Positions 16,384 to 24,351 of a stretch of 64,000 bases of DNA are shown in pieces. The position numbers were made by a program, and so were the translations under genes. The notes beneath the pieces were generated by a model. That model did not search any database, had not been told where the DNA came from, and saw only the letters and a list, made by a program, of their open reading frames with translations. Origin of the DNA: Nostoc sp. ATCC 53789 (GTDB lineage: Bacteria; Cyanobacteriota; Cyanobacteriia; Cyanobacteriales; Nostocaceae); contig NZ_CP046703.1 in NCBI RefSeq assembly GCF_009873495.1, positions 5,236,501-5,300,500 on the forward strand. The letters run 5' to 3'. Positions within the stretch are counted from its first letter, which is position 1. Each line of letters begins with the position of its first letter.

Positions 16384-17297
16384 ATCAGCAAAAACCTATC
16401 TCAGTATCGATTATTTTAGTTAACTATAATGGAGTAGATATTCTACCTAATTGCTTAAACTCCATACAAAAATTTATTGATATACCTAACCATGAAATCA
16501 TTCTTGTAGACAATGCTTCTAACGACGGCAGTGCTGAATTAGTTGAGGCAAATTATCCCCAAATTCGCTTAGTTAAACAGTTAGAAAATAGAGGTTTTGG
16601 AGCAGGGAATAATGCAGGTGCAAAACTTGCTAGTGGAGAATTCTTATTTTTATTAAATACTGATACTGTACTTAATAGTAATATTATACCGCCTTTAATT
16701 GAATTGATGCAAGCAGACCCACAAGTAGGAATTATTGGCCCAAAACTACTAAATCCAGATGGAAGCTTACAAATTTCTGTTTCGCCAGCATTAGGAATTA
16801 AAGGTGAATATCAAGCTCGTCGGCTTCATCAAGCTTATCAAAATATCTCTCAGCAAAATTTGATTGAACAGAAATTTCAAGAAATTCGAGAAGTCGATAT
16901 TGTTGTAGGGGCTGCTTTTTTTATTCGCTCAAGTTTATTTCATGAATTAGGTGGATTTGACGAAAATTTTTTCATGTATTTTGAAGAATCAGATTTATGC
17001 CAAAGAGCGCAGTATCAAGGATATAAAATTATCTACATGCCTCATGTATCTTTGATTCATTTGAAAGGATATTCGATACAGAAAGTTGCTAATGCAATGT
17101 CTATTGAATATAGACGTAGCCAGATTTATTTTTATCAAAAACATCGTCCTGTCTGGGAACAACTACTGTTACGCGTATATCTTTTTTATAAATTTTTTGG
17201 TGAATTTATAACTACAGCTAATCCTAACAGTCTAAAAATTATTGTTTTGTTATTTACTATAAAAAAAAATGCCGTTAAAGTATCTGTATCTAATTAA
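16380..17297 (+). CDS. GT2 family glycosyltransferase (rhamnosyltransferase-like)
   Basis: 305 residues. SIILVNYNGVDILPNCLNSI, IILVDNASNDGS and LLNTDTVLNSN (D-x-D analogue) are followed by GGFDENFFMYFEESDLCQRA, the strongly conserved acceptor/base motif (E-E-x-D-L-C-x-R) of the WbbL/RfbF-type GT2 enzymes, many of which transfer rhamnose. Rhamnose use is consistent with rfbACD at the end of the cluster but is inference. Its start overlaps the preceding gene by 4 bp. Confidence 0.88.
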   Translation: MNQQKPISVSIILVNYNGVDILPNCLNSIQKFIDIPNHEIILVDNASNDGSAELVEANYPQIRLVKQLENRGFGAGNNAGAKLASGEFLFLLNTDTVLNSNIIPPLIELMQADPQVGIIGPKLLNPDGSLQISVSPALGIKGEYQARRLHQAYQNISQQNLIEQKFQEIREVDIVVGAAFFIRSSLFHELGGFDENFFMYFEESDLCQRAQYQGYKIIYMPHVSLIHLKGYSIQKVANAMSIEYRRSQIYFYQKHRPVWEQLLLRVYLFYKFFGEFITTANPNSLKIIVLLFTIKKNAVKVSVSN

Positions 17298-17315
17298 TAA
17301 TATAGGGATTTTATT

Positions 17316-18386
17316 ATGCCCATACTGGCAAATCTATCTTTCGCTCCGGCACAGCCGACAGGTTGGTTAAGTTATAGCTTGAATTTATTAAAAGAACTAA
17401 AAAATTTAGATATTGATGTATTAAGTCCAATAGAAATTTCTGGAATTAAATGTCATCGATCACCATCAGGTATGACAACAGATTTTGGTATGAAAGGGAA
17501 CTTAAAGCGTCTGCTATGGACACAATTAAAACTGCCAAGTCTTTATAAACAGATGAAGTCTACATTATTATTTTCTCCGATCCCAGAGGCTCCTTTATTT
17601 TCTTCCTGCCCTTATGTTGTTACTGTTCATGATTTAATTCCTTTAAGATTTCCACAATGGTTTTCCATAACACAGCGACTTTATTGTAGTTATTATATTC
17701 GTGCTGTAATACAACAATCAAAACACGTTATTTGTAATTCAATGGCAACGGCTCAGGATTTAAACAGTTTTTTGGGAGTTTCTGAAGAAAAAATCACTGC
17801 GATTCCACTAGCGTATGATATAAAGAATTTTCTTTGCTTGGATTTATCCACACAAAACTATTTCCTTTATTTGGGACGGCATAATCCTTACAAAAATCCT
17901 GAACGTTTAATTACCGCCTTTGCCGCACTGCCTAATTACAAAGATTACGAATTGTGGTTAGCAGGGCCGACTGACGCACGTTACACCCCAAGTTTAATAG
18001 CGCAAGTTGCAGAACTAGGTATAACTAATCAAGTGAAGTTCCTAGATTATATACCTTACAGCGAATTACCAAAAATCATCAATGAAGCGATCGCTCTGGT
18101 TTTCCCCAGTCTCTGGGAAGGCTTTGGTTTACCTATCCTCGAAGCAATGGCTTGTGGTACTCCCGTCATTACCTCCAATCTCTCCTCCTTACCAGAAGTG
18201 GCTGGAGACGCGGCGATTCTGATTGATCCATACAACACTGGAGAAATTACAGAGGCGATGCAGGCGATCGCAACTGATTCGGGTTTGCGATCGCACCTTT
18301 CTAGCCAGGGTATCACTCATTCCCAACAATTCAGTTGGGAAAAAACAGGAAAAGCAACCGTCGAAGTGTTATCCCGGTACATGTAA
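17316..18386 (+). CDS. GT4 family glycosyltransferase
   Basis: 356 residues with a GT-B organisation. YVVTVHDLIPLRFP and HVICNSMATAQDL belong to the N-terminal domain; FLYLGRHNPYKNPERLI, FLDYIPYSELPKII and VFPSLWEGFGLPILEAMACG (the E-x7-E nucleotide-sugar site) to the C-terminal domain. The family is the mannosyl/rhamnosyl-type GT4. A short relic of a similar C terminus is present again at 19549-19627 after rfbA, showing that a second copy once existed or that the region recombined. Confidence 0.9.
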   Translation: MPILANLSFAPAQPTGWLSYSLNLLKELKNLDIDVLSPIEISGIKCHRSPSGMTTDFGMKGNLKRLLWTQLKLPSLYKQMKSTLLFSPIPEAPLFSSCPYVVTVHDLIPLRFPQWFSITQRLYCSYYIRAVIQQSKHVICNSMATAQDLNSFLGVSEEKITAIPLAYDIKNFLCLDLSTQNYFLYLGRHNPYKNPERLITAFAALPNYKDYELWLAGPTDARYTPSLIAQVAELGITNQVKFLDYIPYSELPKIINEAIALVFPSLWEGFGLPILEAMACGTPVITSNLSSLPEVAGDAAILIDPYNTGEITEAMQAIATDSGLRSHLSSQGITHSQQFSWEKTGKATVEVLSRYM

Positions 18387-18464
18387 AATAATACCGTTGA
18401 GTAAGGCAGGGACTTAGAGAACGCAGGAACGCGGAGAATAACAAATGAAAAATGAAAAATCCCT

Positions 18465-19541
18465 ATGAAAGCACTAATTCTCTCTGGTGGAAAAGGTACA
18501 CGCCTACGTCCCCTTACTTATAGCGGAGCCAAACAACTCGTACCAGTTGCTAATAAACCTGTTTTATGGTATGGCATTGAAGAAATGGTCGCTGCTGGGA
18601 TTACTGATATTGGTATTATCATCAGCCCGGAAACTGGAGCAGAAGTCCAAGGGAAAACCGGAAATGGAGAATACTTTGGAGCAAACATAACCTACATCGT
18701 ACAAGAGCAGCCACTCGGACTTGCTCACGCCGTCCAAATTGCCCATCCGTTTTTAGAAAATTCTCCCTTTGTCATGTACTTGGGCGATAACCTAATTCAA
18801 CTAGGTGAATTACGTTACTTCCTGCAACAATTTAGCCAACAACAGCCAGATGCTTTGATTCTCTTGCGTTCAGTTGCCAACCCTAGCGCCTTTGGTGTGG
18901 CTGAGGTAGATGATACAGGACGGGTATTACAGTTAATTGAAAAACCCAAAGTTCCTCCTTCAAATCTGGCATTAGTAGGGGTTTATTTCTTTTCTCACCT
19001 CATCTTTGATGCGATCGCAAATATCCAACCTTCTGCCAGAGGCGAACTAGAAATCACTGATGCTATTCAATACCTAATTAATCAGAATAAGCAAGTTTTA
19101 GCATATAATCTTCAGGGCTGGTGGCTTGACACTGGTAAAAAAGATGACTTATTAGAAGCTAATCGATTGATTCTCGATACCTATCTGACAGCATCAGTTC
19201 TTGGCGAAATTGATGCCCAAAGTCAGATTATTGGACGAGTCCAAATCGGTGCAAAATCTAAAGTAATTAACTGCACAATTCGGGGGCCAGTAGTCATTGG
19301 TAGCAATTGTCATTTAGAAAACTGCTTTATTGGCCCTTATAGTAGCATTGCCAACAATGCGACACTTATTGATACTGATTTAGAACATAGCGTGATTTTA
19401 GAAGGTGCTAAAATTGCCGGAATTCATCAGCGCATTATTGATAGTGTCATTGGGCAACGGGCACAATTGACTCTTGCACCTCGCCGCCCCAAAGCCTTGC
19501 GATTTCTAATTGGCGATGACTGTCAAATTGAACTAACCTGA
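18465..19541 (+). CDS. rfbA: Glucose-1-phosphate thymidylyltransferase, long form (RmlA)
   Basis: 358 residues, starting MKALILSGGKGTRLRPLTYS, the nucleotidyltransferase signature GGxGTRLxPxT. FVMYLGDNLI carries the metal-binding aspartate, and LALVGVYFF and GWWLDTGKKDDLLEANR are typical. The extra 60-80 residues form hexapeptide-type repeats (IIGRVQIGAKSKVINCTIRGP), the mark of the long RmlA family shared by many cyanobacteria, archaea and antibiotic clusters rather than the short RfbA of enterics. It makes dTDP-glucose, the first step to dTDP-rhamnose, and is followed by rfbC and rfbD. rfbB is not in this window. Confidence 0.93.
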   Translation: MKALILSGGKGTRLRPLTYSGAKQLVPVANKPVLWYGIEEMVAAGITDIGIIISPETGAEVQGKTGNGEYFGANITYIVQEQPLGLAHAVQIAHPFLENSPFVMYLGDNLIQLGELRYFLQQFSQQQPDALILLRSVANPSAFGVAEVDDTGRVLQLIEKPKVPPSNLALVGVYFFSHLIFDAIANIQPSARGELEITDAIQYLINQNKQVLAYNLQGWWLDTGKKDDLLEANRLILDTYLTASVLGEIDAQSQIIGRVQIGAKSKVINCTIRGPVVIGSNCHLENCFIGPYSSIANNATLIDTDLEHSVILEGAKIAGIHQRIIDSVIGQRAQLTLAPRRPKALRFLIGDDCQIELT

Positions 19542-19548
19542 TTTACTT

Positions 19549-19627
19549 GTTGAAAAGAGGAAAAGCCACGGTCGAAGTGTTACCTGCTAGCTGTAAAATA
19601 CAAGCATTAAATTACTCTCACAATTAA
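19549..19627 (+). pseudogene. Relic of a GT4 glycosyltransferase 3' end
   Basis: Reading from 19559, the frame gives GKATVEVLPASCKIQALNYS and a stop at 19625. The first eight residues are identical to the end of the intact GT4 at 17316-18386 (GKATVEVLSRYM), and the DNA matches over about 35 bp, including the following TGTAAAATA. No start or upstream domain exists, since rfbA directly precedes it. I take it as the stump of a duplicated or recombined glycosyltransferase gene. Confidence 0.6.
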
Positions 19628-19657
19628 CACTGTGGTGGGTTACTCGAAATAATATTG

Positions 19658-20203
19658 ATGAGTATTGTACAGACCAAAATTCCCGAAGTTATACAACTCG
19701 AACCCAAAGTATTTGCAGATGATCGCGGATTCTTTTTTGAAGCCTACAACGATCGAAAATTTGCTCAAGATACTGGTATTATTGCCAACTTTGTCCAAGA
19801 TAACCACTCTTGCTCTAAACAAAACGTTCTGCGGGGATTGCATTACCAAATTCAACAACCCCAAGGTAAACTTGTCCGAGCTATTGTTGGCACTATCTTT
19901 GACGTAGCTGTAGATATTAGAAAAAGTTCAGCTACCTTCGGTAAATGGGTGGGTTATGAACTCAGTGCTGAGAACAAACGTCTACTGTGGATACCACCAG
20001 GCTTTGCTCACGGGTTTCTTGTGCTTTCAGAAATAGCCGAAGTTCTCTACAAAGCTACAGATTACTACGCACCCCAAGGCGATCGCACAATTCTATGGAA
20101 CGATCCAGATTTAGCGATAGATTGGCCCCTGAGTGGACCACCGATTTTATCAGCTAAAGACCAAGCCGGGAAACCTTTGAGAACTGCTGAAGTATTTGAT
20201 TAA
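19658..20203 (+). CDS. rfbC: dTDP-4-dehydrorhamnose 3,5-epimerase (RmlC)
   Basis: 181 residues from the ATG at 19658; a TTG one codon earlier is possible. Characteristic cupin-epimerase features are FADDRGFFFEAYN, NFVQDNHSCSKQNVLRGLHYQ (active-site HYQ), GTIFDVAVDIRKSSATFGKW, and IPPGFAHGFLVLSE with the catalytic His/Tyr environment. Length is normal (about 180). It catalyses the double epimerisation in dTDP-L-rhamnose synthesis, between the products of rfbA/rfbB and rfbD. Confidence 0.95.
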   Translation: MSIVQTKIPEVIQLEPKVFADDRGFFFEAYNDRKFAQDTGIIANFVQDNHSCSKQNVLRGLHYQIQQPQGKLVRAIVGTIFDVAVDIRKSSATFGKWVGYELSAENKRLLWIPPGFAHGFLVLSEIAEVLYKATDYYAPQGDRTILWNDPDLAIDWPLSGPPILSAKDQAGKPLRTAEVFD

Positions 20204-20211
20204 GTGGTCAT

Positions 20212-20258
20212 TGGTCATTGGTTATTGGTCATTGGTCATTGGTCATTGGTTATTGGAT
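20212..20258. repeat. Heptameric short tandem repeat (STRR)
   Basis: About six and a half imperfect copies of the 7-mer TGGTCAT/TGGTTAT directly after rfbC. Heptameric short tandem repeats are an established feature of heterocystous cyanobacterial genomes. The reverse complement of the same unit recurs at 61922-62001. Confidence 0.85.
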
Positions 20259-20379
20259 TTTGTCAGATACCCAGCTTCTTGCTATACCCTAAGCTTACTT
20301 TTCTAGTGTGCGGAAAAACTTTGTCTTTCATCGAACTAATTCAAACCACGTTAAAGAGTGGGCGTGGCTTCTTTTGAAC

Positions 20380-20435
20380 AAATGACAAATACTTCGGCTT
20401 CTCTACGAGACGCTACACGAACGCTCAGTACAAGT
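20380..20435. repeat. Dispersed Nostoc-type repeat
   Basis: The block CTTCTCTACGAGACGCTACA continuing into CGAACGCTCAGTACAAG has a near-palindromic centre (CGTCTC-type arms) and is of a kind seen many times in Nostoc intergenic DNA. It ends 6 bp before the rfbD start codon. Identification rests on recollection of common repeats, not on a second exact copy here. Confidence 0.5.
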
Positions 20436-20440
20436 GACAA

Positions 20441-21331
20441 ATGACTAAATCAATTTTGCTGATTGGTAGCAACGGTCAAGTGGGTAAGGAACTAGAACAA
20501 ATCGTCTCAAGCTATGGCGATGTTACCTCAGTAGCACGCCCAATAGTAGACCTTGCCCAACCCGATAACCTCCGCAACTTTATCAGAGCAAAGCAGCCGC
20601 AAATCATTATTAATGCTGCTGCTTACACTGCTGTAGACAAAGCCGAAAGCGAACCCGAACTTGCGATCGCTATTAATGCTACTGCACCCCTGATTATTGC
20701 CCAAGAAAGCCAAAAATTAGGAGCTTTTCTAATTCATATTTCGACCGATTATGTTTTTGATGGTAATGGGTATCGTCCTTACCAGGAAACCGATGTAACT
20801 AATCCCTTGAGTGTTTATGGTAAAACCAAACTTGCTGGAGAAAAAGCAATTCGGGAAACTTGCGCCCATCACCTCATCCTCCGCACTGCTTGGGTTTATG
20901 GAACCTTTGGCAAAAGTAATTTTGTCAAAACCATGCTGCGACTAGGTGCAGAACGCCAAGAACTTCGTGTTGTTGCCGATCAAATTGGTAGCCCGACTTG
21001 GGCGCAAGATATAGCCACAGTCATCGCCCAGACGATTCCTCAGTTAACCTCAGAAATTAGTGGCACTTATCACTACACTAATAGCGGCGTTGCTAGCTGG
21101 TATGACTTTGCAGTTGCCATTTTTGAAGAAGCCCAACAGCTAGGCTTCCCTTTGAAAGTTGAACGTATTGTCCCCATTACAACTACCGAATATCCGACAC
21201 CAGCTTGTCGCCCAGCCTATTCTGTGCTTGCTTGTGGGAAAATTTCTGCAATTCTAGGGACTTATGCCCCTCATTGGCGACAAAGACTTCGGCAAATGCT
21301 CACAGATTTTAAAATTGGGAATGAAGATTAG
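20441..21331 (+). CDS. rfbD: dTDP-4-dehydrorhamnose reductase (RmlD)
   Basis: 296 residues. ILLIGSNGQVGKELEQI is the NAD(P)-binding GxxGxxG loop, AAYTAVDKAESEP is the highly conserved RmlD segment, and ISTDYVFDG with Y-GKTKLAGE (YxxxK) supplies the active site. It performs the last step to dTDP-L-rhamnose. It is separated from rfbC by 237 bp of repeat DNA, so it may have its own promoter or be read through. It closes the polysaccharide cluster; the next gene is on the other strand. Confidence 0.95.
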   Translation: MTKSILLIGSNGQVGKELEQIVSSYGDVTSVARPIVDLAQPDNLRNFIRAKQPQIIINAAAYTAVDKAESEPELAIAINATAPLIIAQESQKLGAFLIHISTDYVFDGNGYRPYQETDVTNPLSVYGKTKLAGEKAIRETCAHHLILRTAWVYGTFGKSNFVKTMLRLGAERQELRVVADQIGSPTWAQDIATVIAQTIPQLTSEISGTYHYTNSGVASWYDFAVAIFEEAQQLGFPLKVERIVPITTTEYPTPACRPAYSVLACGKISAILGTYAPHWRQRLRQMLTDFKIGNED

Positions 21332-21414
21332 GGGAGAGGTGACAGGTGACAGGTAATAGAAAATAATCTATACCCTGTAACCTGTACCCTATTCCCTTCT
21401 TCACTACCCATTCC

Positions 21415-22155
21415 CTATTTCCTTTGACTTTTTAATACTCCCGTTTCATGTTGTATTGGCAAAACATCTAAAATATCAGTTTGGGAACAATATTTTAAAT
21501 CATCTAGACAGTCAAGACGCAACAATCGTTGTCCGTGACTAGCTTGGTGGAATAATCCTAATAAGTTATCTTGCCACTGAGAGTAAAGAGCGATCGCACC
21601 AGCCACTTCATCGTTACCAGCTAGTTCTTCTGGTGACAACTGTGTTTGTTGTAAAATGCTATGAGCGATCGCACCCGCACAAACTGTATCCTCTAAAGAA
21701 AAACTACCTTCCCAACCGGAACCGACAATCCACACTGTCTCTGGTTGTTTTTCTAGGAGAAATTGCACTACCGCCGCCCGGTTAATCAAGGCAGCTGCTA
21801 AGAGATTTGGGGAGTCTTGTACCCGTTGTAAAGCACGAGTGCCATTTGTGGTACTGATAAACAACCGTCGCCCCTGCACTAATTCTGGTGTGCAATCGAG
21901 GGGAGAGTTACCCAACTCAAAGCCAGGTACTTTCGCGCCACCGCGTTCTCCAGCTCGCAGCCGTTTTTCAGCGGGCCATTTTTCGCTAACTTCAACTAAC
22001 TTGTCTAAATCGCTGAATACTTGTACAGCTTCGCCTCCAGCTGCCAAAACTGTCGCTATTGTGCTAGTAGCCCGCAAAACATCGACTGCGATCGCACATT
22101 CTGGCGCTTTACCCGTTGGAGTCAATTCAGGAGTGTGGTATACAAATAGCTTCAC
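21415..22155 (-). CDS. comB: 2-phosphosulfolactate phosphatase family protein (ComB)
   Basis: 246 residues with AIAVDVLRATSTIATVLAAGGEAV near the N terminus, LRAGERGGAKVPGFELGNSPLD and RRLFISTTNGTRALQ, all hallmarks of ComB. The archaeal enzyme dephosphorylates phosphosulfolactate in coenzyme M synthesis. Cyanobacteria do not make coenzyme M, so the physiological substrate here is unknown even though the active-site segments are intact. It is monocistronic in appearance, convergent with rfbD and divergent from the BlaI-like regulator. Confidence 0.88.
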   Translation of the reverse strand: MKLFVYHTPELTPTGKAPECAIAVDVLRATSTIATVLAAGGEAVQVFSDLDKLVEVSEKWPAEKRLRAGERGGAKVPGFELGNSPLDCTPELVQGRRLFISTTNGTRALQRVQDSPNLLAAALINRAAVVQFLLEKQPETVWIVGSGWEGSFSLEDTVCAGAIAHSILQQTQLSPEELAGNDEVAGAIALYSQWQDNLLGLFHQASHGQRLLRLDCLDDLKYCSQTDILDVLPIQHETGVLKSQRK

Positions 22156-22492
22156 GTGCTGGATACACCTGCTTTAATACAACTTCCGCAAATAACATTC
22201 TACCCAGTTGGTGACACTAACTATAGTTACAATTACTCTCAGGGATTTTTTTAGCATCAGAATGCACTATGCAACCCATTCAATATATAATGAACACTCA
22301 AAAGTCTACTTTTATGCTTATAGACTTTCAGACTTACTGCATTATCCTGTAATCTAAAACAAGAACAGACTTTCTAAAACTGTATTTGGCATTCCAAGTT
22401 AGCACCACTACACATACTGACTAACCTTGCCAAACAAAAACCGAAATTTTCACCTCCACTCCGCTTATCCAAAATCTCAAATCTAAATCGCT
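22156..22492. other. Divergent promoter region between comB and the blaI-like gene
   Basis: 337 bp, AT-rich, with no open frame of note. It must carry the promoters for comB (- strand) and the BlaI-type regulator (+ strand). BlaI proteins bind TACA-n5-TGTA-like dyads; I did not find a clear one, though TAGTTACAATTACT near 22220-22233 is a weak candidate. Confidence 0.4.
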
Positions 22493-22912
22493 ATGGCACC
22501 TTTACCAGACTACCGCCCTAAACAACTATCTTTAGGCCCGTTGGAAGCGGAAATTTTAAATATCATCTGGGAACTTGGTTCAGCCACAGTCAAGGATGTA
22601 CACGATCGCATTTTGACCGATCCCAACCGCGAATTAGCCTATACTTCTGTCACCACTGTTTTACGTCGCCTCACTGATAAAGGTTGGTTAGCCTGCGATA
22701 AAAAAGAGCGGGCATTCTATTGGCGGCCAATGCTGAGTAAGCAGCAATCAGATGTCATCAAAGCTCACGAGCAGTTACAGCGATTTCTGGCGGTGGGGAA
22801 CCCCGATGTTGTTGCAGCCTTTGCTGATAGTCTGGATGAAGCAGCTAGTGAGCAAATAGCAGCGATCGCCAAACGGATTCAATCTGCACGCCAAGCCAGC
22901 GAGGAAAAATGA
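22493..22912 (+). CDS. BlaI/MecI/CopY-family transcriptional regulator
   Basis: 139 residues. LGPLEAEILNIIWELGSATVKDVHDRI and LAYTSVTTVLRRLTDKGWLACDKKERAFYWRP are the winged-helix DNA-binding elements of the Penicillinase_R family, with the dimerising tail from about residue 85. In staphylococci BlaI represses the beta-lactamase gene and is inactivated by the BlaR1 peptidase. Here it overlaps a downstream M56 peptidase gene by 4 bp (ATGA), the same two-gene logic. No beta-lactamase gene is adjacent. Confidence 0.92.
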   Translation: MAPLPDYRPKQLSLGPLEAEILNIIWELGSATVKDVHDRILTDPNRELAYTSVTTVLRRLTDKGWLACDKKERAFYWRPMLSKQQSDVIKAHEQLQRFLAVGNPDVVAAFADSLDEAASEQIAAIAKRIQSARQASEEK

Positions 22913-23751
22913 TGCATCTGATAATGATTTTGAATTCTTTGGCAGTTGCCTGGTGGTTAAGATCCGCTTGGAATCAACACCAAGGTAATTGGAATCTGCG
23001 GTGGCAGCGATCGCTATTTTTGTTTCTCTTCCCGCCTTTGCTAATTTTCATGACTGCGATCGCTGTGCTGTTCATGGGGCCTCAAGGGCAAATGGGCGGC
23101 ATGTATACAGGCTCAATTAGCTATTTACTAGCATTAATTTATTTGGCATTTTTTGCCATTTCATGTATTAAACTTGCCTTCCAGGGTTGGCAGTCTGTAG
23201 AATCTGCCCGTAACTGTCCTTTAGTAAATGTTGGCGATAGACGAGCCAGACTGCTGCAAACAGGTGCGTTGTTTGCAGGTCAAATCGGTTTTTGGCAACC
23301 AGAACTAGTGGTTAGCCAAGGATTAGTACAAACTCTCTCACCGGCTCATTTAGAAAGCGTATTAGCCCATGAGCAAGGGCATCACCATTACAGGGATACA
23401 TTCTGGTTTTTCTGGCTGGGTTGGGTGCGTTCTTGCACCGCATGGTTGCCGAATACAGAGCCTTTATGGGAAGAATTGTTAGCTTTGCGCGAACTCCGTG
23501 CTGACGGTTATGCAGCATTGCAGGTAGACCCTCTGGTGTTAGCGGAATCACTTTTATTAGTAGTTAGTAGCGGCCCCGTCTTATCAGAAATTTGCTGTGC
23601 TGCGTTAGGTTCCTCTGGTGCAGATCGTTTAGAACAAAGAGTAGAAGCTCTATTAGCACCACCAGAACCAACTCCAGAAGCTCAATTACAATCCTGGCAT
23701 GGCTTTCTGTTAGCTTTGTTACCTTTAGTAACTGTGATGTTTCATAGTTAA
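22909..23751 (+). CDS. M56-family membrane metallopeptidase (BlaR1/HtpX-like, sensor-less)
   Basis: 280 residues with hydrophobic helices near residues 1-20, 32-58, 70-92 and at the C terminus. The zinc site is H154-E-Q-G-H158 (LAHEQGHHHYRD), followed by a third-ligand region LLALRELRADGYAAL. It matches the gluzincin domain of BlaR1/MecR1, but the C-terminal penicillin-binding sensor is absent, as in other cyanobacterial M56 proteins. It probably cleaves the BlaI-like repressor encoded just upstream (4-bp overlap) in answer to an unknown membrane signal. Confidence 0.88.
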   Translation: MMHLIMILNSLAVAWWLRSAWNQHQGNWNLRWQRSLFLFLFPPLLIFMTAIAVLFMGPQGQMGGMYTGSISYLLALIYLAFFAISCIKLAFQGWQSVESARNCPLVNVGDRRARLLQTGALFAGQIGFWQPELVVSQGLVQTLSPAHLESVLAHEQGHHHYRDTFWFFWLGWVRSCTAWLPNTEPLWEELLALRELRADGYAALQVDPLVLAESLLLVVSSGPVLSEICCAALGSSGADRLEQRVEALLAPPEPTPEAQLQSWHGFLLALLPLVTVMFHS

Positions 23752-23912
23752 ATTGAATTTAGGAAACTCCAAAAAATAAAAACAACCGCTTGAAGTTGCT
23801 GACTGATGACTTTTGACTGTTGACTATGAATAATGGGATATTTTTTATTTAGAAGTCCCGTTAAAAAGCTATTACGGCACGAAACTATGACGGTAGCAAC
23901 TTCTGCCTTCGC

Positions 23913-24136
23913 TGTAGGAGGTTCTGCGTTCACGTTTCCGTGTTTTGCGTAGTCTGTAGGAGGTTCCGCGTTCACGTTTCCGTATTCCGCGTAGTCTGTA
24001 GGAGGTTCTGCGTTCACGTTTCCGTGTTTCGCGTAGTCTGTAGGAGGTTCCGCGTTCACGTTTCCGTGTTTTGCGTAGTCTGTAGGAGGTTCTGCGTTCA
24101 CGTTTCCGTGTTTTGCGTAGTTTGTAGGAGCTTCCG
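23913..24136. repeat. 42-bp minisatellite, 5.3 copies
   Basis: Five full copies and a partial sixth of a 42-bp unit starting TGTAGGAGGTTCTGCGTTCA and ending GTAGTC begin at 23913, 23955, 23997, 24039, 24081 and 24123. Copies differ mostly by C/T changes. Because 42 is divisible by three, frames stay open on both strands: a 150-residue - strand frame (23748-24200) with 14-residue units such as NAEPPTDYAKHGNV, and a + strand frame of about 90 residues. I see no ribosome binding site or recognised domain, so I annotate the DNA repeat and leave coding open. The rest of 23752-24351 holds only short repeats, including CAATACGGTTCGGTTAA at 24224-24240 shared with the MITE at 43646. Confidence 0.85.
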
Positions 24137-24351
24137 TTATGACTGTAGCGATATCGGTTGCGACAATAACAATGAAAACTTTGTTCTCTCCTACACCCAT
24201 GTTTTTGAAAGTGGGTAAACTCTCAATACGGTTCGGTTAAAGCAAGAGATGCGATAAATCGCCGTCTCTACAAAGGACTGATTATTGTATTGCCTATTGC
24301 CTATTGCCTGCCTCTAGGACTAATTTCGCAACTTAAATAGAATTGTCTATA

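Noticed and set aside
17316..19627. Two intact GT4 genes flanking rfbA
   Set aside because: Only the first is intact; the second is a stump of under 80 bp.
21415..22155. Coenzyme M biosynthesis
   Set aside because: Only a ComB homologue is present; cyanobacteria are not known to make coenzyme M.
23913..24136. Possible CRISPR array
   Set aside because: The 42-bp units follow each other directly with no unique spacers and no cas genes are nearby; it is a minisatellite.
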